Assembly: GCA_947166335.1 (NCBI GenBank)
Contig: CAMVDS010000006.1
Coordinates: 1 to 46,229 of the forward strand
From: an uncultured Mollicutes bacterium
GTDB taxonomy: Bacteria > Bacillota_I > Bacilli_A > Acholeplasmatales > JAEDCM01
DNA length: 46,229 nt
Reading direction: 5' to 3'
Within the stretch, counting starts at the first letter, position 1. Each line of letters starts with the position of its first letter. Under the pieces are notes generated by a model. The model saw only the letters and a list, made by a program, of their open reading frames with translations. It did no database searches and was not told the origin of the DNA. This document shows, piece by piece, positions 14,305-21,908 of the stretch. The translations under genes and the position numbers were made by a program.

Positions 14305-14462
14305 TGAGAAGTAACTCTGTAGATGTAGCATCTTTAATTTTACAGATAATAAATTTGGAGATGTTATTTAAGGACTTCAATAATTCTGACTTGATGAAAG
14401 AACTACAAACTATAATTGAGCAAAATAATAGAATAATATCACTCCTAGAGGAGGAAAAATAA
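14304..14462 (+). CDS. small helical protein
   Basis: 52 codons, with TAATG junctions at both ends (shared bases with the genes before and after) and GAAGGAT upstream. Sequence pattern VASLILQIINLEMLFKDFNN then SDLMKELQTIIEQNNRIISL: a helical protein of a type often found in this place in phages of gut Bacillota. Function unknown. Confidence 0.65.
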   Translation: MRSNSVDVASLILQIINLEMLFKDFNNSDLMKELQTIIEQNNRIISLLEEEK

Positions 14463-14932
14463 TGGAAGAATTAATAAAGAAAATTGAAAGTTACATTGAA
14501 AAGAAAAGTAAACAAGAATTTCATACTGTAGATAAAGATGAATTATTTAAAGTAGTGGATATTTATAAGGACTTAAAGGAGGTAAAAAATATGAATGGAT
14601 ATGGAAATGAATATAATCGTGGAGGTTATAGTGGTTATAATGCTTATGGTAACTATGGTGAATATGGTCGTAGAGGTGTAGATGCTAAATATAGAGCATC
14701 AAGTTATATGGATGGTATGAGAGGTAGTTATGAAGCATATGAAGAAGATAGAAATGAATTCAATGCTGGTGGAAACTATGGAGCTAAAGAAGATGGTTTA
14801 AAAGACCTAGATGCTATGCTGCATTATAACTACAAATTAATAAAATATATTAAAGAAACAGCAACTTCTCCAGAAGAAAAAGAGATTGTTAAGAAACATT
14901 TTAGTAAAGCAAAAGAATTAATGAATGTATAG
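14462..14932 (+). CDS. Gly/Tyr-rich putative virion protein
   Basis: 156 residues, AGAGGAGG upstream. N-terminal charged helix, a central low-complexity Gly/Tyr/Asn region (YNRGGYSGYNAYGNYGEYGR, about residues 51-70), then a helical C-terminal domain. Similar Gly-Tyr proteins accompany the Cys-rich protein above in related phages. Structural by context. Confidence 0.65.
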   Translation: MEELIKKIESYIEKKSKQEFHTVDKDELFKVVDIYKDLKEVKNMNGYGNEYNRGGYSGYNAYGNYGEYGRRGVDAKYRASSYMDGMRGSYEAYEEDRNEFNAGGNYGAKEDGLKDLDAMLHYNYKLIKYIKETATSPEEKEIVKKHFSKAKELMNV

Positions 14933-15287
14933 ATATTACAATAGAAATCCTAAAGATAGGCATATTGAGGACTGTGTTATCCGCAGCCTATCATTGCTTA
15001 CTGACAGAAGTTGGGAAGATGTTTATGAAGAACTTGCATATTTCTCGGCTAAAGATGGATATATGACAGATAATGTTGAATTCGTTGAGGACTATCTAGA
15101 TGATAGGTATCCTAGAGAATGTCACTATTCTAAAAGTGTAGGAGAATTTGCATATGAGCATCCATTCGGCAAATATGCAGTAACAATGTATAACCATATA
15201 ACAGCAATTATTGATGGTGTTATTTATGATACATTTGATCCATCTGATAGAATTATGAGATGTGCATGGAGAATAGGAAAAGACTAG
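14925..15287 (+). CDS. papain-like cysteine peptidase-like protein
   Basis: 120 residues. C17 in IEDCVIRSLSLLTDRSWEDV begins a helix, followed by GKYAVTMYNHITAIIDGVIY with H91, and D102 in the following YDTFD. The order Cys, His, Asp and the spacing fit a minimal papain-fold (C39-like) peptidase, a family known in phages. It overlaps the previous gene by 8 bases and has a weak ribosome site. As no other capsid protease is visible, it could cut virion proteins, but a host target is equally possible. Confidence 0.6.
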   Translation: MYRYYNRNPKDRHIEDCVIRSLSLLTDRSWEDVYEELAYFSAKDGYMTDNVEFVEDYLDDRYPRECHYSKSVGEFAYEHPFGKYAVTMYNHITAIIDGVIYDTFDPSDRIMRCAWRIGKD

Positions 15288-15304
15288 AAATAGTCTTTTT
15301 GTAT
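15278..15304 (+). terminator. intrinsic terminator after the peptidase-like gene
   Basis: AAAAGACTA-GAAA-TAGTCTTTT, nine pairs with a tetraloop, overlapping the stop codon. Confidence 0.9.
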
Positions 15305-15310
15305 TGGCAC

Positions 15311-15339
15311 TTTACAATATTAAATTTTAGATGTATAAT
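15311..15339 (+). promoter_or_regulatory. promoter of small RNA 1 (TTTACA-17-TATAAT)
   Basis: TTTACA (15311-15316) and TATAAT (15334-15339), spacer 17. The predicted start, 15346, is exactly the first base of the closing stem of the RNA. Confidence 0.85.
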
Positions 15340-15345
15340 AACTAT

Positions 15346-15466
15346 GTTAGGGTAACTATTTTCATATAGGAACTAGACCTCCTTGTTCCTAAATTTTATA
15401 TTCTATTACTTTACTCTAACTAAGCTCCTTTCGGATGTAGACTAAGTGCACTTAGTCTACTTTTTA
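15346..15466 (+). ncRNA. small RNA 1 with anti-Shine-Dalgarno loop
   Basis: About 120 bases between a promoter and a strong terminator, with no open reading frame of any length behind a ribosome site. GTTAGGGTAA (15346-15355) pairs with TTACTCTAAC (15411-15420). Inside, AGGAAC/GTTCCT holds the 11-base loop TAGACCTCCTT. The loop contains ACCTCCTT, identical to the 3' end of 16S rRNA. The linker before the terminator carries CTCCTTTC (15425-15432), also a copy of that tail. The RNA should be able to pair with ribosome binding sites, like C-rich-loop small RNAs of Staphylococcus. Confidence 0.65.
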
Positions 15467-15469
15467 TTT
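15437..15469 (+). terminator. terminator of small RNA 1
   Basis: GTAGACTAAG-TGCA-CTTAGTCTAC, a perfect dyad, followed by TTTTTATTT. The following promoter's -35 begins inside this T-run. Confidence 0.95.
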
Positions 15470-15495
15470 ACATTTTAATAAAAATAATATATAAT
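15467..15495 (+). promoter_or_regulatory. promoter of small RNA 2 (TTTACA-17-TATAAT)
   Basis: TTTACA (15467-15472) and TATAAT (15490-15495), spacer 17, same boxes as the promoter of small RNA 1. Predicted start about 15502. Confidence 0.85.
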
Positions 15496-15501
15496 GTATA
15501 T

Positions 15502-15586
15502 GAGTAATAAGATTTTTAATTTTAATACTCAAGTTGCATCATCAATTCCATTTCAACTGGTTGGGAGTATCTATACTCCCCTTTTT
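15502..15586 (+). ncRNA. small RNA 2
   Basis: About 85 bases, promoter in front and terminator behind, no gene inside. It begins at a stem (GAGTA 15502-15506 with TACTC 15526-15530). A second hairpin, AGTTG/CAACT, has the 17-base loop CATCATCAATTCCATTT; the terminator stem follows. ATCAATTCCA in the loop is complementary over ten bases (one G-U) to the D-arm of the phage tRNA-Gln, a sequence shared with bacterial tRNA-Leu. Target unknown. Confidence 0.55.
15563..15586 (+). terminator. terminator of small RNA 2
   Basis: GGGAGTA-TCTA-TACTCCC, seven pairs with three G-C at the base, then CTTTTT. Confidence 0.9.
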
Positions 15587-15587
15587 G

Positions 15588-15616
15588 TTGTAAAAATTTA
15601 AAAAATGATATATAAT
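15588..15616 (+). promoter_or_regulatory. terminase unit promoter (TTGTAA-17-TATAAT)
   Basis: TTGTAA (15588-15593) and TATAAT (15611-15616), spacer 17, starting two bases after the previous terminator. It precedes GGTGGTG and the ATG at 15642. Confidence 0.75.
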
Positions 15617-15641
15617 TTAAGTAGAATTTGGTGGTGAAATT

Positions 15642-16061
15642 ATGGAAAATATTGATATTAAGAAAAGAATAAAGAAAAAGAATAATGTTCTCCTAGACTT
15701 AATTAAAAATGATGAGAAACTAAAGTTGAAGGAAAATAGAGAGCAAAAGATGTCTTATATATCTCTTGCTACAATATTTATGGAAAAGTTTGATGAGTAT
15801 ATTAATAAAACTTCCATTGAAATGAATAATGCAGTACCAGTTGGAGTAGATACATGGAAGGATTTTTTGAACTATCCAGTAGTTAGAAAGTATATACAAT
15901 CATTCAGAGATGAAAAAATTATGAATACTGCTGATACAGGACTTATGGAAGGTGATAAAAATGCTGTTAATATTAAAAAAGCTATGGAAAATAGAGGTCC
16001 AACAATAAATAATTCAAATATTGTACTAATAAGAATTCCAGAAAAGGTGGAGTTTGACTAA
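15642..16061 (+). CDS. putative terminase small subunit
   Basis: 139 residues, GGTGGTG upstream. Lys-rich N-terminus, a central helical segment with DTWKDFLNYPVVRKYIQSF and DTGLMEGDKNAVNIKKAMEN. The position directly before the large terminase (TAATG junction) and the 'W.dFL..P.v..yi' pattern seen in small subunits of phages of gut Bacillota support the call. It would select phage DNA and start packaging. No clear helix-turn-helix was seen. Confidence 0.65.
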   Translation: MENIDIKKRIKKKNNVLLDLIKNDEKLKLKENREQKMSYISLATIFMEKFDEYINKTSIEMNNAVPVGVDTWKDFLNYPVVRKYIQSFRDEKIMNTADTGLMEGDKNAVNIKKAMENRGPTINNSNIVLIRIPEKVEFD

Positions 16062-17635
16062 TGTTTGTTAATGATTTAATATTCAAAGGTTATACAGATG
16101 ATGGTTATAAACTATATAAGTGTCCTCTATGTGGTGGAGAAGTAAAAGTACATGAGAGTGTATTCTATGGTAGATGTGATACTTGTCTAGCAACACTTTT
16201 AGATTATAAACCAGCACCTCATCAAGTAAACTTTCACAAATCAAAAGCAAAATTTAGATTAAACATTGGTGGTTTCGGTTCTGGTAAAACTACAATGGAT
16301 GCTGCAGAAATTGCTATGCATGCTTTAAGTACACAGAATGGTAGAACACTTATAACAGCTCAATCATTACAACAAGTTAGAGAAGCTGTACTCCCAGAAC
16401 TTGAAAAATTTTTACCACCTTGGTTTTTTGCTAAAAATCCTACTAAAACTCCACTACCTAAGTATGTGCTAACAAATGGTCATGAGATTATAGTATATGC
16501 AAGTGATGATGAAGAAAAGATAAGATCATTGAACCTTACAGCATTCTGGATAGTAGAAGCATCTGGTGTGAAATATAATATATTTACTCAACTACAAACT
16601 CGTTTAAGAAATAGAGCAGCTATTATTAAAGACAAAGATGGTTATGAAATTGAACATAGATTTATGGGAATTGTAGAAAGTAACCCAGAAGAAGGATGGA
16701 TAAGAGATGAGTTCTTATTAAGGTCTGGTAGGATATTTGCTAGTAAAAGTGTTGATACATCTGCATATGATAAGATGAAAACTAAGAAACCAGAGAAAGC
16801 ATATCATTCATTCTTATCAGCATCTGTTGATAACAAATATTTACCAAGTACATTTATTTCAGATACTTGTGTAGGTAAGAATGAGAAATGGATAAGAAAA
16901 TATATTTATTGTTATCTAGAAGTAAAAGAAGGCACAGTTTATCCAGAATATATAGATAATATAGTAGACCCATTTCCTATTCCAAGTAACTGGATAAGAA
17001 TTTTTGGTTTTGATAAAGGTTGGTCAGATGCTACTTGTTTAGCCTGTGGAGCAATAGACCCTAAAACAGGAATTTGTTATATCTATGATGAATATTATGA
17101 AACTCAAAAACCTATAACATACCATGCTAGAAGAATTAAGGAGATGATTGATGGTTGTAGGATGTATAAAGGTATACAAGCAGATCCATCAGTAAGAAAT
17201 AAAAATGATAGAGATGGTGTTAGTTATCAGCAATATTTCTATCAAGTAAGTGGTATATGGTTAGATGAAGGAAATAATGTTATAATGGATGGTATAGATA
17301 GAGTTAAAGATTTTATGTACATGGGTAAATTGAAGTTCTTTACTAACTGTATCAATATGAAAGAAGAAGCTGGTAACTATGTTTGGAAAAAAGATAAAGA
17401 TGGAATACAATCAGATGTTCCTGTAGATAGAAACAACCACTTGATGGATGCATTAAGATATTTGTGTATGGGGTTACCACTTGACTTTAAAGAGTGTTAT
17501 AATATAGATAGACCTGAACTTATCGAAAGTAAAGATACATTAATAAATAGATTGAGACCTGATACAGATATAAGTGATATTATAGGAATGGGTGAAGGTG
17601 GAGCATACGGACTAGGTATGTATAATATGGACTAG
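16061..17635 (+). CDS. terL: terminase large subunit with N-terminal zinc ribbon
   Basis: 524 residues. Walker A GGFGSGKT at 70-77; Walker B-like AFWIVEAS at 161-168 with E166. The nuclease acidic residues are in FGFDKGWSDA (D318), QADPS (D375) and NNHLMDALRY (D463). It packages DNA into the prohead using ATP and cuts it. Unusually, residues 21-42 form a CPLC...CDTC zinc ribbon ahead of the ATPase. Translation is coupled to the small subunit (TAATG). The Walker B has Val-Glu rather than Asp-Glu. Confidence 0.95.
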   Translation: MFVNDLIFKGYTDDGYKLYKCPLCGGEVKVHESVFYGRCDTCLATLLDYKPAPHQVNFHKSKAKFRLNIGGFGSGKTTMDAAEIAMHALSTQNGRTLITAQSLQQVREAVLPELEKFLPPWFFAKNPTKTPLPKYVLTNGHEIIVYASDDEEKIRSLNLTAFWIVEASGVKYNIFTQLQTRLRNRAAIIKDKDGYEIEHRFMGIVESNPEEGWIRDEFLLRSGRIFASKSVDTSAYDKMKTKKPEKAYHSFLSASVDNKYLPSTFISDTCVGKNEKWIRKYIYCYLEVKEGTVYPEYIDNIVDPFPIPSNWIRIFGFDKGWSDATCLACGAIDPKTGICYIYDEYYETQKPITYHARRIKEMIDGCRMYKGIQADPSVRNKNDRDGVSYQQYFYQVSGIWLDEGNNVIMDGIDRVKDFMYMGKLKFFTNCINMKEEAGNYVWKKDKDGIQSDVPVDRNNHLMDALRYLCMGLPLDFKECYNIDRPELIESKDTLINRLRPDTDISDIIGMGEGGAYGLGMYNMD

Positions 17636-17649
17636 AAAGAGGTGTTATT

Positions 17650-17823
17650 ATGAAAGAAGAAGAAATGAAGAAACTAATCGAAACAGTTGATAAACTAAAA
17701 TTGGAAATAGTATCTTTAGAAAAAAGAGTAAAAGATTTAGAAACTGGATCATTAGGAACAGGAGTTTATTTAGATGGAGCTCCAGACTATGTAAAAGATT
17801 ATATTGAAAAAGAAGGTGAATAA
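17650..17823 (+). CDS. small coiled-coil protein before the portal
   Basis: 57 codons, AGAGGTG 6 bases before ATG 17650. N-terminal heptad coiled coil (KLIETVDKLKLEIVSLEKRV), then GVYLDGAPDYVKDYIEKEGE. Its stop shares a base with the portal ATG (TAATG). Conserved position suggests a packaging or head-assembly accessory; no family recognised. Confidence 0.7.
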   Translation: MKEEEMKKLIETVDKLKLEIVSLEKRVKDLETGSLGTGVYLDGAPDYVKDYIEKEGE

Positions 17824-19754
17824 TGATGGAAGAACAAAAAATTGACACTTTAAATCTTTCAGCTGAGCAAGAAAAATCGAAACCATATTTGAATAAATTT
17901 GAAAAAGCCAAAAATTTTAACAGTTCTAGAAAAGATGCTTATGCAGAACTTATGGCATTCTATCAAGGTAACCAACATTTATTAAAGAAATATAAGAATG
18001 ATACTCCATGGGTAGTAAATATGAATACTCCTCATGCATCTGTTTCAATAGATAATCGTGTAGCATCACTTTTAGCAAATGATTATATTGGTGAATTAAT
18101 TCCACTAGGTATAGAAGATGCAGATAATGTTGACAAACTTGCAGAAGTATATAAGAGAGAATGGAAAAGACTTAATATGGATGATATTGTTCGTGCATGT
18201 ATAAGTGATTGTGCTGTAGTTAGAGAAAGTTATGTACATATAATTATGAATAAAAATGCATCTGTTGGAACAAAAGGTAAAAAGAATTTAGGAAGAATGG
18301 AAGCATATAGTATAGAACCAGCCAGAATTTTCATAGACCCAAATGCAAGAAATCTTAAAAATGCAAGATATATATTTGTTGCTGATAGAATAAGTAAAGA
18401 TGAATTAGAAGAAAAATATCCTAAATTAGCTAATATAGAAACAAGTGCAGATACATACAATCCTAGTGATAGAGGGGAAGTATACTATGATAATGACTAT
18501 ACTACTGAACAAGAAGATGTAAAAACTGTATTAACTTACTATGGTAAGAAAAAAGGTGGTAAGCTAGAAAAAGTAGTTATAATAAGTGGAATAATTGTAG
18601 ATAAAAAAGATATGGATTTTCCTATATTTCCAATAGCACAAATAAGATGGAAGAAAGCTGCACAGAGTTGTTATGGTCTATCTTTAATGGATGATGTAAT
18701 ATCATTACAAAAAGCTGTAACATCAATAGAAAGTGCAATAACTAATACGGCTATAGCATATGCAGCCCCTAGTATGATGGTTAGAAAAGGCTGTGGTGTA
18801 GATCCAAAAGTAGTTGCAAAAGCTAATGGAGCTCCAGGTGTAGTTTATGCTGTTGATGGAGATTTAGATAATGCAATTAAACCTGTAGTACCACCTCAAA
18901 TAAAACAAGAAACTTTAGCTATTAAGAATGACTATATCAGTCAAATAGATAAAATAACAGGAAGTACTAACCAATTTTTAGGAGATATTGGTACTGCTGG
19001 TAATACAAAGAGTGGTACTGAAAATGCTATAAGCAGAGCAACAATTATTGAAAATAAAGTATTATTAAATATTAAAGAATTTGTAGAAGATATTACTGAA
19101 ATAATTATAGAATATATAAAAAGAATATATGCTGGTGAAACTATGTCTTATAATGATGGTAAGCAACCAGATGGTAAATATAGATTTACAGAAATAGAAC
19201 TTCCAAAACAAGAAGCTATGAAAGACCATACAAATTATAATTATTACATAGAATTAGAAACAAAAACTCCATATAATAGAGAAAAACAAAAAGACCTATT
19301 ATTAGAACTATTCCAACTAGAAAGACAGTATGACACTCCAATTAAGACAATTACTGTCGGTGATATTATTAAAAATTCTGGTCTTGAAAGAACAGATGAG
19401 ATAATTGCTAGGTACAATGCATTAACATTCCAAGATGCTGAGACTAAAGCAGATGCAATTACTCAGTTATATCAATCAGGTATGGAAGTTGGTGTCGACC
19501 CAGAACTGTTACAACAAGCTATGGCAGAAATTATTGCAAATCAAAAAGACACTCCAGCTGTTCAAGAAGTTATGCAATTTATAGAACAAGCAACACAACA
19601 AGAAATAGAACAAGCAAACCAACAAATGGATGATGCTACTCAGACATTGATGGCTTCACCACAAGGACAAGCTGATATAAATGGCTTAGCACAAGAACTA
19701 GAAGGAGAAGAAACAACAATGTTAAATCAAATGCAAATACCAAGAGAAGCATAG
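17823..19754 (+). CDS. portal protein
   Basis: 643 residues, typical of podovirus (P22/N4-like) portals. Recognisable segments are FYQGNQHLLKKY near the N-terminus, the SIDNRVASLLAND wing, IPFFP-like DFPIFPIAQIRW, and a core with GTAGNTKSGTENAISRATII. A long Gln/Ala-rich helical barrel forms the C-terminus (QQEIEQANQQMDDATQTLMA). The dodecameric ring forms the DNA gate at one capsid vertex and binds terminase and the adaptor. Two possible starts (17823, 17826). Confidence 0.92.
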   Translation: MMEEQKIDTLNLSAEQEKSKPYLNKFEKAKNFNSSRKDAYAELMAFYQGNQHLLKKYKNDTPWVVNMNTPHASVSIDNRVASLLANDYIGELIPLGIEDADNVDKLAEVYKREWKRLNMDDIVRACISDCAVVRESYVHIIMNKNASVGTKGKKNLGRMEAYSIEPARIFIDPNARNLKNARYIFVADRISKDELEEKYPKLANIETSADTYNPSDRGEVYYDNDYTTEQEDVKTVLTYYGKKKGGKLEKVVIISGIIVDKKDMDFPIFPIAQIRWKKAAQSCYGLSLMDDVISLQKAVTSIESAITNTAIAYAAPSMMVRKGCGVDPKVVAKANGAPGVVYAVDGDLDNAIKPVVPPQIKQETLAIKNDYISQIDKITGSTNQFLGDIGTAGNTKSGTENAISRATIIENKVLLNIKEFVEDITEIIIEYIKRIYAGETMSYNDGKQPDGKYRFTEIELPKQEAMKDHTNYNYYIELETKTPYNREKQKDLLLELFQLERQYDTPIKTITVGDIIKNSGLERTDEIIARYNALTFQDAETKADAITQLYQSGMEVGVDPELLQQAMAEIIANQKDTPAVQEVMQFIEQATQQEIEQANQQMDDATQTLMASPQGQADINGLAQELEGEETTMLNQMQIPREA

Positions 19755-19770
19755 AAATATGCTTTTTTTT
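19747..19770 (+). terminator. terminator after the portal
   Basis: AAGCATA-GAAA-TATGCTT followed by a long T-run, overlapping the stop codon. Confidence 0.9.
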
Positions 19771-19782
19771 TATTTTTTATTA

Positions 19783-19811
19783 TTTACAATTTTAAAAATT
19801 TATTGTATAAT
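19783..19811 (+). promoter_or_regulatory. capsid unit promoter (TTTACA-17-TATAAT)
   Basis: TTTACA (19783-19788), TATAAT (19806-19811), spacer 17. It leaves an untranslated leader of about 85 bases containing the hairpin CTTG-TACCATAG-CAAG before the scaffold gene. A separate strong promoter for scaffold and capsid fits their high demand. Confidence 0.85.
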
Positions 19812-19903
19812 GTCTTTGATGAGATAGTAATATTTCAGTTTGGGTCATATTCATCTTGTACCATAGCAAGTTAAAATAATTATGTGAAAGAAGGAGAAAA
19901 GAT

Positions 19904-20758
19904 ATGAACAATGAGTTGAATACTGTAGATGATATTGATGCTATGTTAGATAGTCAGTTTAATTTAACTGATGAACAACCTAGTGAAAATATCAAAGAAA
20001 CAGATGGAAATGAAGATAGTCAAGAACTAGAAGATGATGAAAATCAAGATTCTAGTGAAGATGAAAATATTGAAAATGATGATGATAACAAATCTTCTAA
20101 CGAAGATGAAGGTAATGCAAATGATGATAATAAGCCTAGTGCAGATGATAAAAAAGATTTTGCATTTGGTAAGTTAAGAAAAGAGAACTCAGATTTAAAA
20201 AATCAGTTAAATGAGAAAAATCAAGAAAGTGAATTTTTAAATAAGTTAGCTGCTAATTATGGGTATACAGATGTTAAAAAGTTCCAAGCAGACTATGAAA
20301 AAGCTAGAGTTCAACAAGAAGCTAAAGACAAAGGACTTGATCCTGTACTATACTCTCAGTTACAAGAAAGTAATAAAAGAATAGCTGAGTTGGAAAATAA
20401 ACAAAAAGAAGCTGAACTTGTGGAAAAGGCTAATAATTTCAGAAATGCTGTAGATAAAGCTGTTGTTGACTATAAGTTAGGTGAAGATGGAAGAAATGAA
20501 ATCTTTAATAAACTAGAAGAAGCAGGTTTTTCAGTTGATACTTTATTAACAATTCCTAACCCAGAAATACTTATCAAAGGTATATTATCAGATAAAATTG
20601 CAGAGCTTTCTAAACAAACACAAATTGATAAATTAGAAACATTGGATAATCTAAGTGATGATAAACACAATGGTAATGTATCAAATGATAGTGTATCGTT
20701 AGATGATATTATTGCTAAAGAAATGAAGCAATACAAAGCTGATAATTATTATAATTAG
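19904..20758 (+). CDS. capsid scaffolding protein
   Basis: 284 residues. The first 85 are extremely acidic (Asp/Glu/Asn/Ser). A coiled coil follows (about 88-180, KLRKENSDLKNQLNEKNQES), then a helical C-terminus ending SLDDIIAKEMKQYKADNYYN. This is the usual layout of scaffolding proteins, located between portal and major capsid genes. It would direct capsid assembly and be removed before packaging. AGAAGGAG upstream. Confidence 0.88.
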   Translation: MNNELNTVDDIDAMLDSQFNLTDEQPSENIKETDGNEDSQELEDDENQDSSEDENIENDDDNKSSNEDEGNANDDNKPSADDKKDFAFGKLRKENSDLKNQLNEKNQESEFLNKLAANYGYTDVKKFQADYEKARVQQEAKDKGLDPVLYSQLQESNKRIAELENKQKEAELVEKANNFRNAVDKAVVDYKLGEDGRNEIFNKLEEAGFSVDTLLTIPNPEILIKGILSDKIAELSKQTQIDKLETLDNLSDDKHNGNVSNDSVSLDDIIAKEMKQYKADNYYN

Positions 20759-20782
20759 AATTAAGAAAGGTTAGGTGTAAAT

Positions 20783-21820
20783 ATGCCAGCTGCAAATACT
20801 ACATTGGCTGTATTACAAAGAAATGGTATTAGCCAAAATGAATATTGGTCAAAAAGAATTTTAGAGATGATCAAATTAGAAAAATCAAATTTCGTATTTA
20901 GTGAATTAGGAACAGAAGTAAATATACCTTTACATGAAGGTACTAAAACATTTACAGTTCGTAGATATAATCATATTCCATATGATAATGATGGAAAACA
21001 TAGATTAACAGAAGGTGTTCCACCAACTGCATTGAAACCAGAAGCTCATAAAGTTAGTGGTGTTGTTAATCAATATGGTGTGTTAATGGAAGAAACAGAT
21101 GTTGCTGCTGATATTCACTTTGATAATATTAAAACAATTTATCAACCTGAATTATCTAGACATGCTGCAGAAGTTCGTGAAAGAAATATCATTGATAGTT
21201 TTTCTGATGCATCAGAATATTTTGTAGGTGTTGGAAATACTACAGTAAATGATATTGATGCAAGTGATGTTGTAACATTCAAAGATTTCAGAACTGTTGC
21301 ACTAGCTATGACAAATCATAATAGAACTGGTCATAGAAGATATGGTGGAGCATTTGTTGGTGTTATGCATCCAAATGTAATGAATGACCTATTAGATGAC
21401 CCAGTTTTAGTAAATAAATTACTTGTTCCAGGTAGTGAAAATACTCCAATTAAACAAGGAACTTTAGCTAAATATAAAGCATATGGAATGTATTTTACAG
21501 ATAGTTTAATTTGCCCAGTTGCTGCAAATTCAAGTGATGTAAATGTTTATACTTCATATGTTTTAGGTAGAGATCCATATATGGTAATCAAATTAGGTAA
21601 TGGAAATGTTAAATTCTATGATACAGGATTTACTGCTGATAAAGCTGACCCATTAGGACAAAAAGCTACATTTGGTTACAAAATGTGGACTGGTGCTAAA
21701 GTAACAGACCCAGTTTCAATTACAAGAATGTACTCTGCTTCTGGATTCGATTTATATGTTAGTGACTGGTCAGATGATGTTGCTGGTCAAGCTGCTTCAC
21801 AAGACGAAATTAGTGGTTAG
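20783..21820 (+). CDS. major capsid protein, N4-gp56 family
   Basis: 345 residues. It starts with a short arm, then KTFTVRRYNHIP, a GVLMEETDVA strand, FVGVMHPNVMNDLL and the C-terminal DPLGQKATFGYKMWTGAKV. This is the pattern of N4 gp56-like HK97-fold capsid proteins. It forms the icosahedral shell. No cleavable prodomain is visible. It shares the transcript with the scaffold gene 24 bases upstream and is followed by a terminator. Confidence 0.92.
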   Translation: MPAANTTLAVLQRNGISQNEYWSKRILEMIKLEKSNFVFSELGTEVNIPLHEGTKTFTVRRYNHIPYDNDGKHRLTEGVPPTALKPEAHKVSGVVNQYGVLMEETDVAADIHFDNIKTIYQPELSRHAAEVRERNIIDSFSDASEYFVGVGNTTVNDIDASDVVTFKDFRTVALAMTNHNRTGHRRYGGAFVGVMHPNVMNDLLDDPVLVNKLLVPGSENTPIKQGTLAKYKAYGMYFTDSLICPVAANSSDVNVYTSYVLGRDPYMVIKLGNGNVKFYDTGFTADKADPLGQKATFGYKMWTGAKVTDPVSITRMYSASGFDLYVSDWSDDVAGQAASQDEISG

Positions 21821-21849
21821 AAATAACTAGATACTATTTAATGTGAATG

Positions 21850-21878
21850 AAAGACTATATTGATATATAGTCTTTTTT
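21850..21878 (+). terminator. terminator after the capsid gene
   Basis: AAAGACTATA and TATAGTCTTT (ten pairs) with a 6-base loop TTGATA, then a T-run. The loop is also the -35 of the next promoter. Confidence 0.92.
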
Positions 21879-21888
21879 ATTGTATAAT
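21860..21888 (+). promoter_or_regulatory. promoter embedded in the terminator (TTGATA-17-TATAAT)
   Basis: The -35 TTGATA (21860-21865) is exactly the terminator loop; the -10 TATAAT is 21883-21888, spacer 17. It drives the glycosyltransferase gene. Confidence 0.8.
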
Positions 21889-21908
21889 TAAAATAAGGAG
21901 ATGGAATT

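Noticed and set aside
15368..15390. On the minus strand, AAGGAGG followed by an ATG
   Set aside because: The frame ends after seven codons and the spacing is too long. Promoters and terminators around it are all oriented rightward, so the sequence is better read as the anti-SD loop of a plus-strand RNA.
15346..15586. A phi29-type packaging RNA upstream of the terminase
   Set aside because: phi29 packaging RNA works with a protein-primed genome and gp16 ATPase. This phage has a standard two-subunit terminase with nuclease domain and no protein-primed polymerase.
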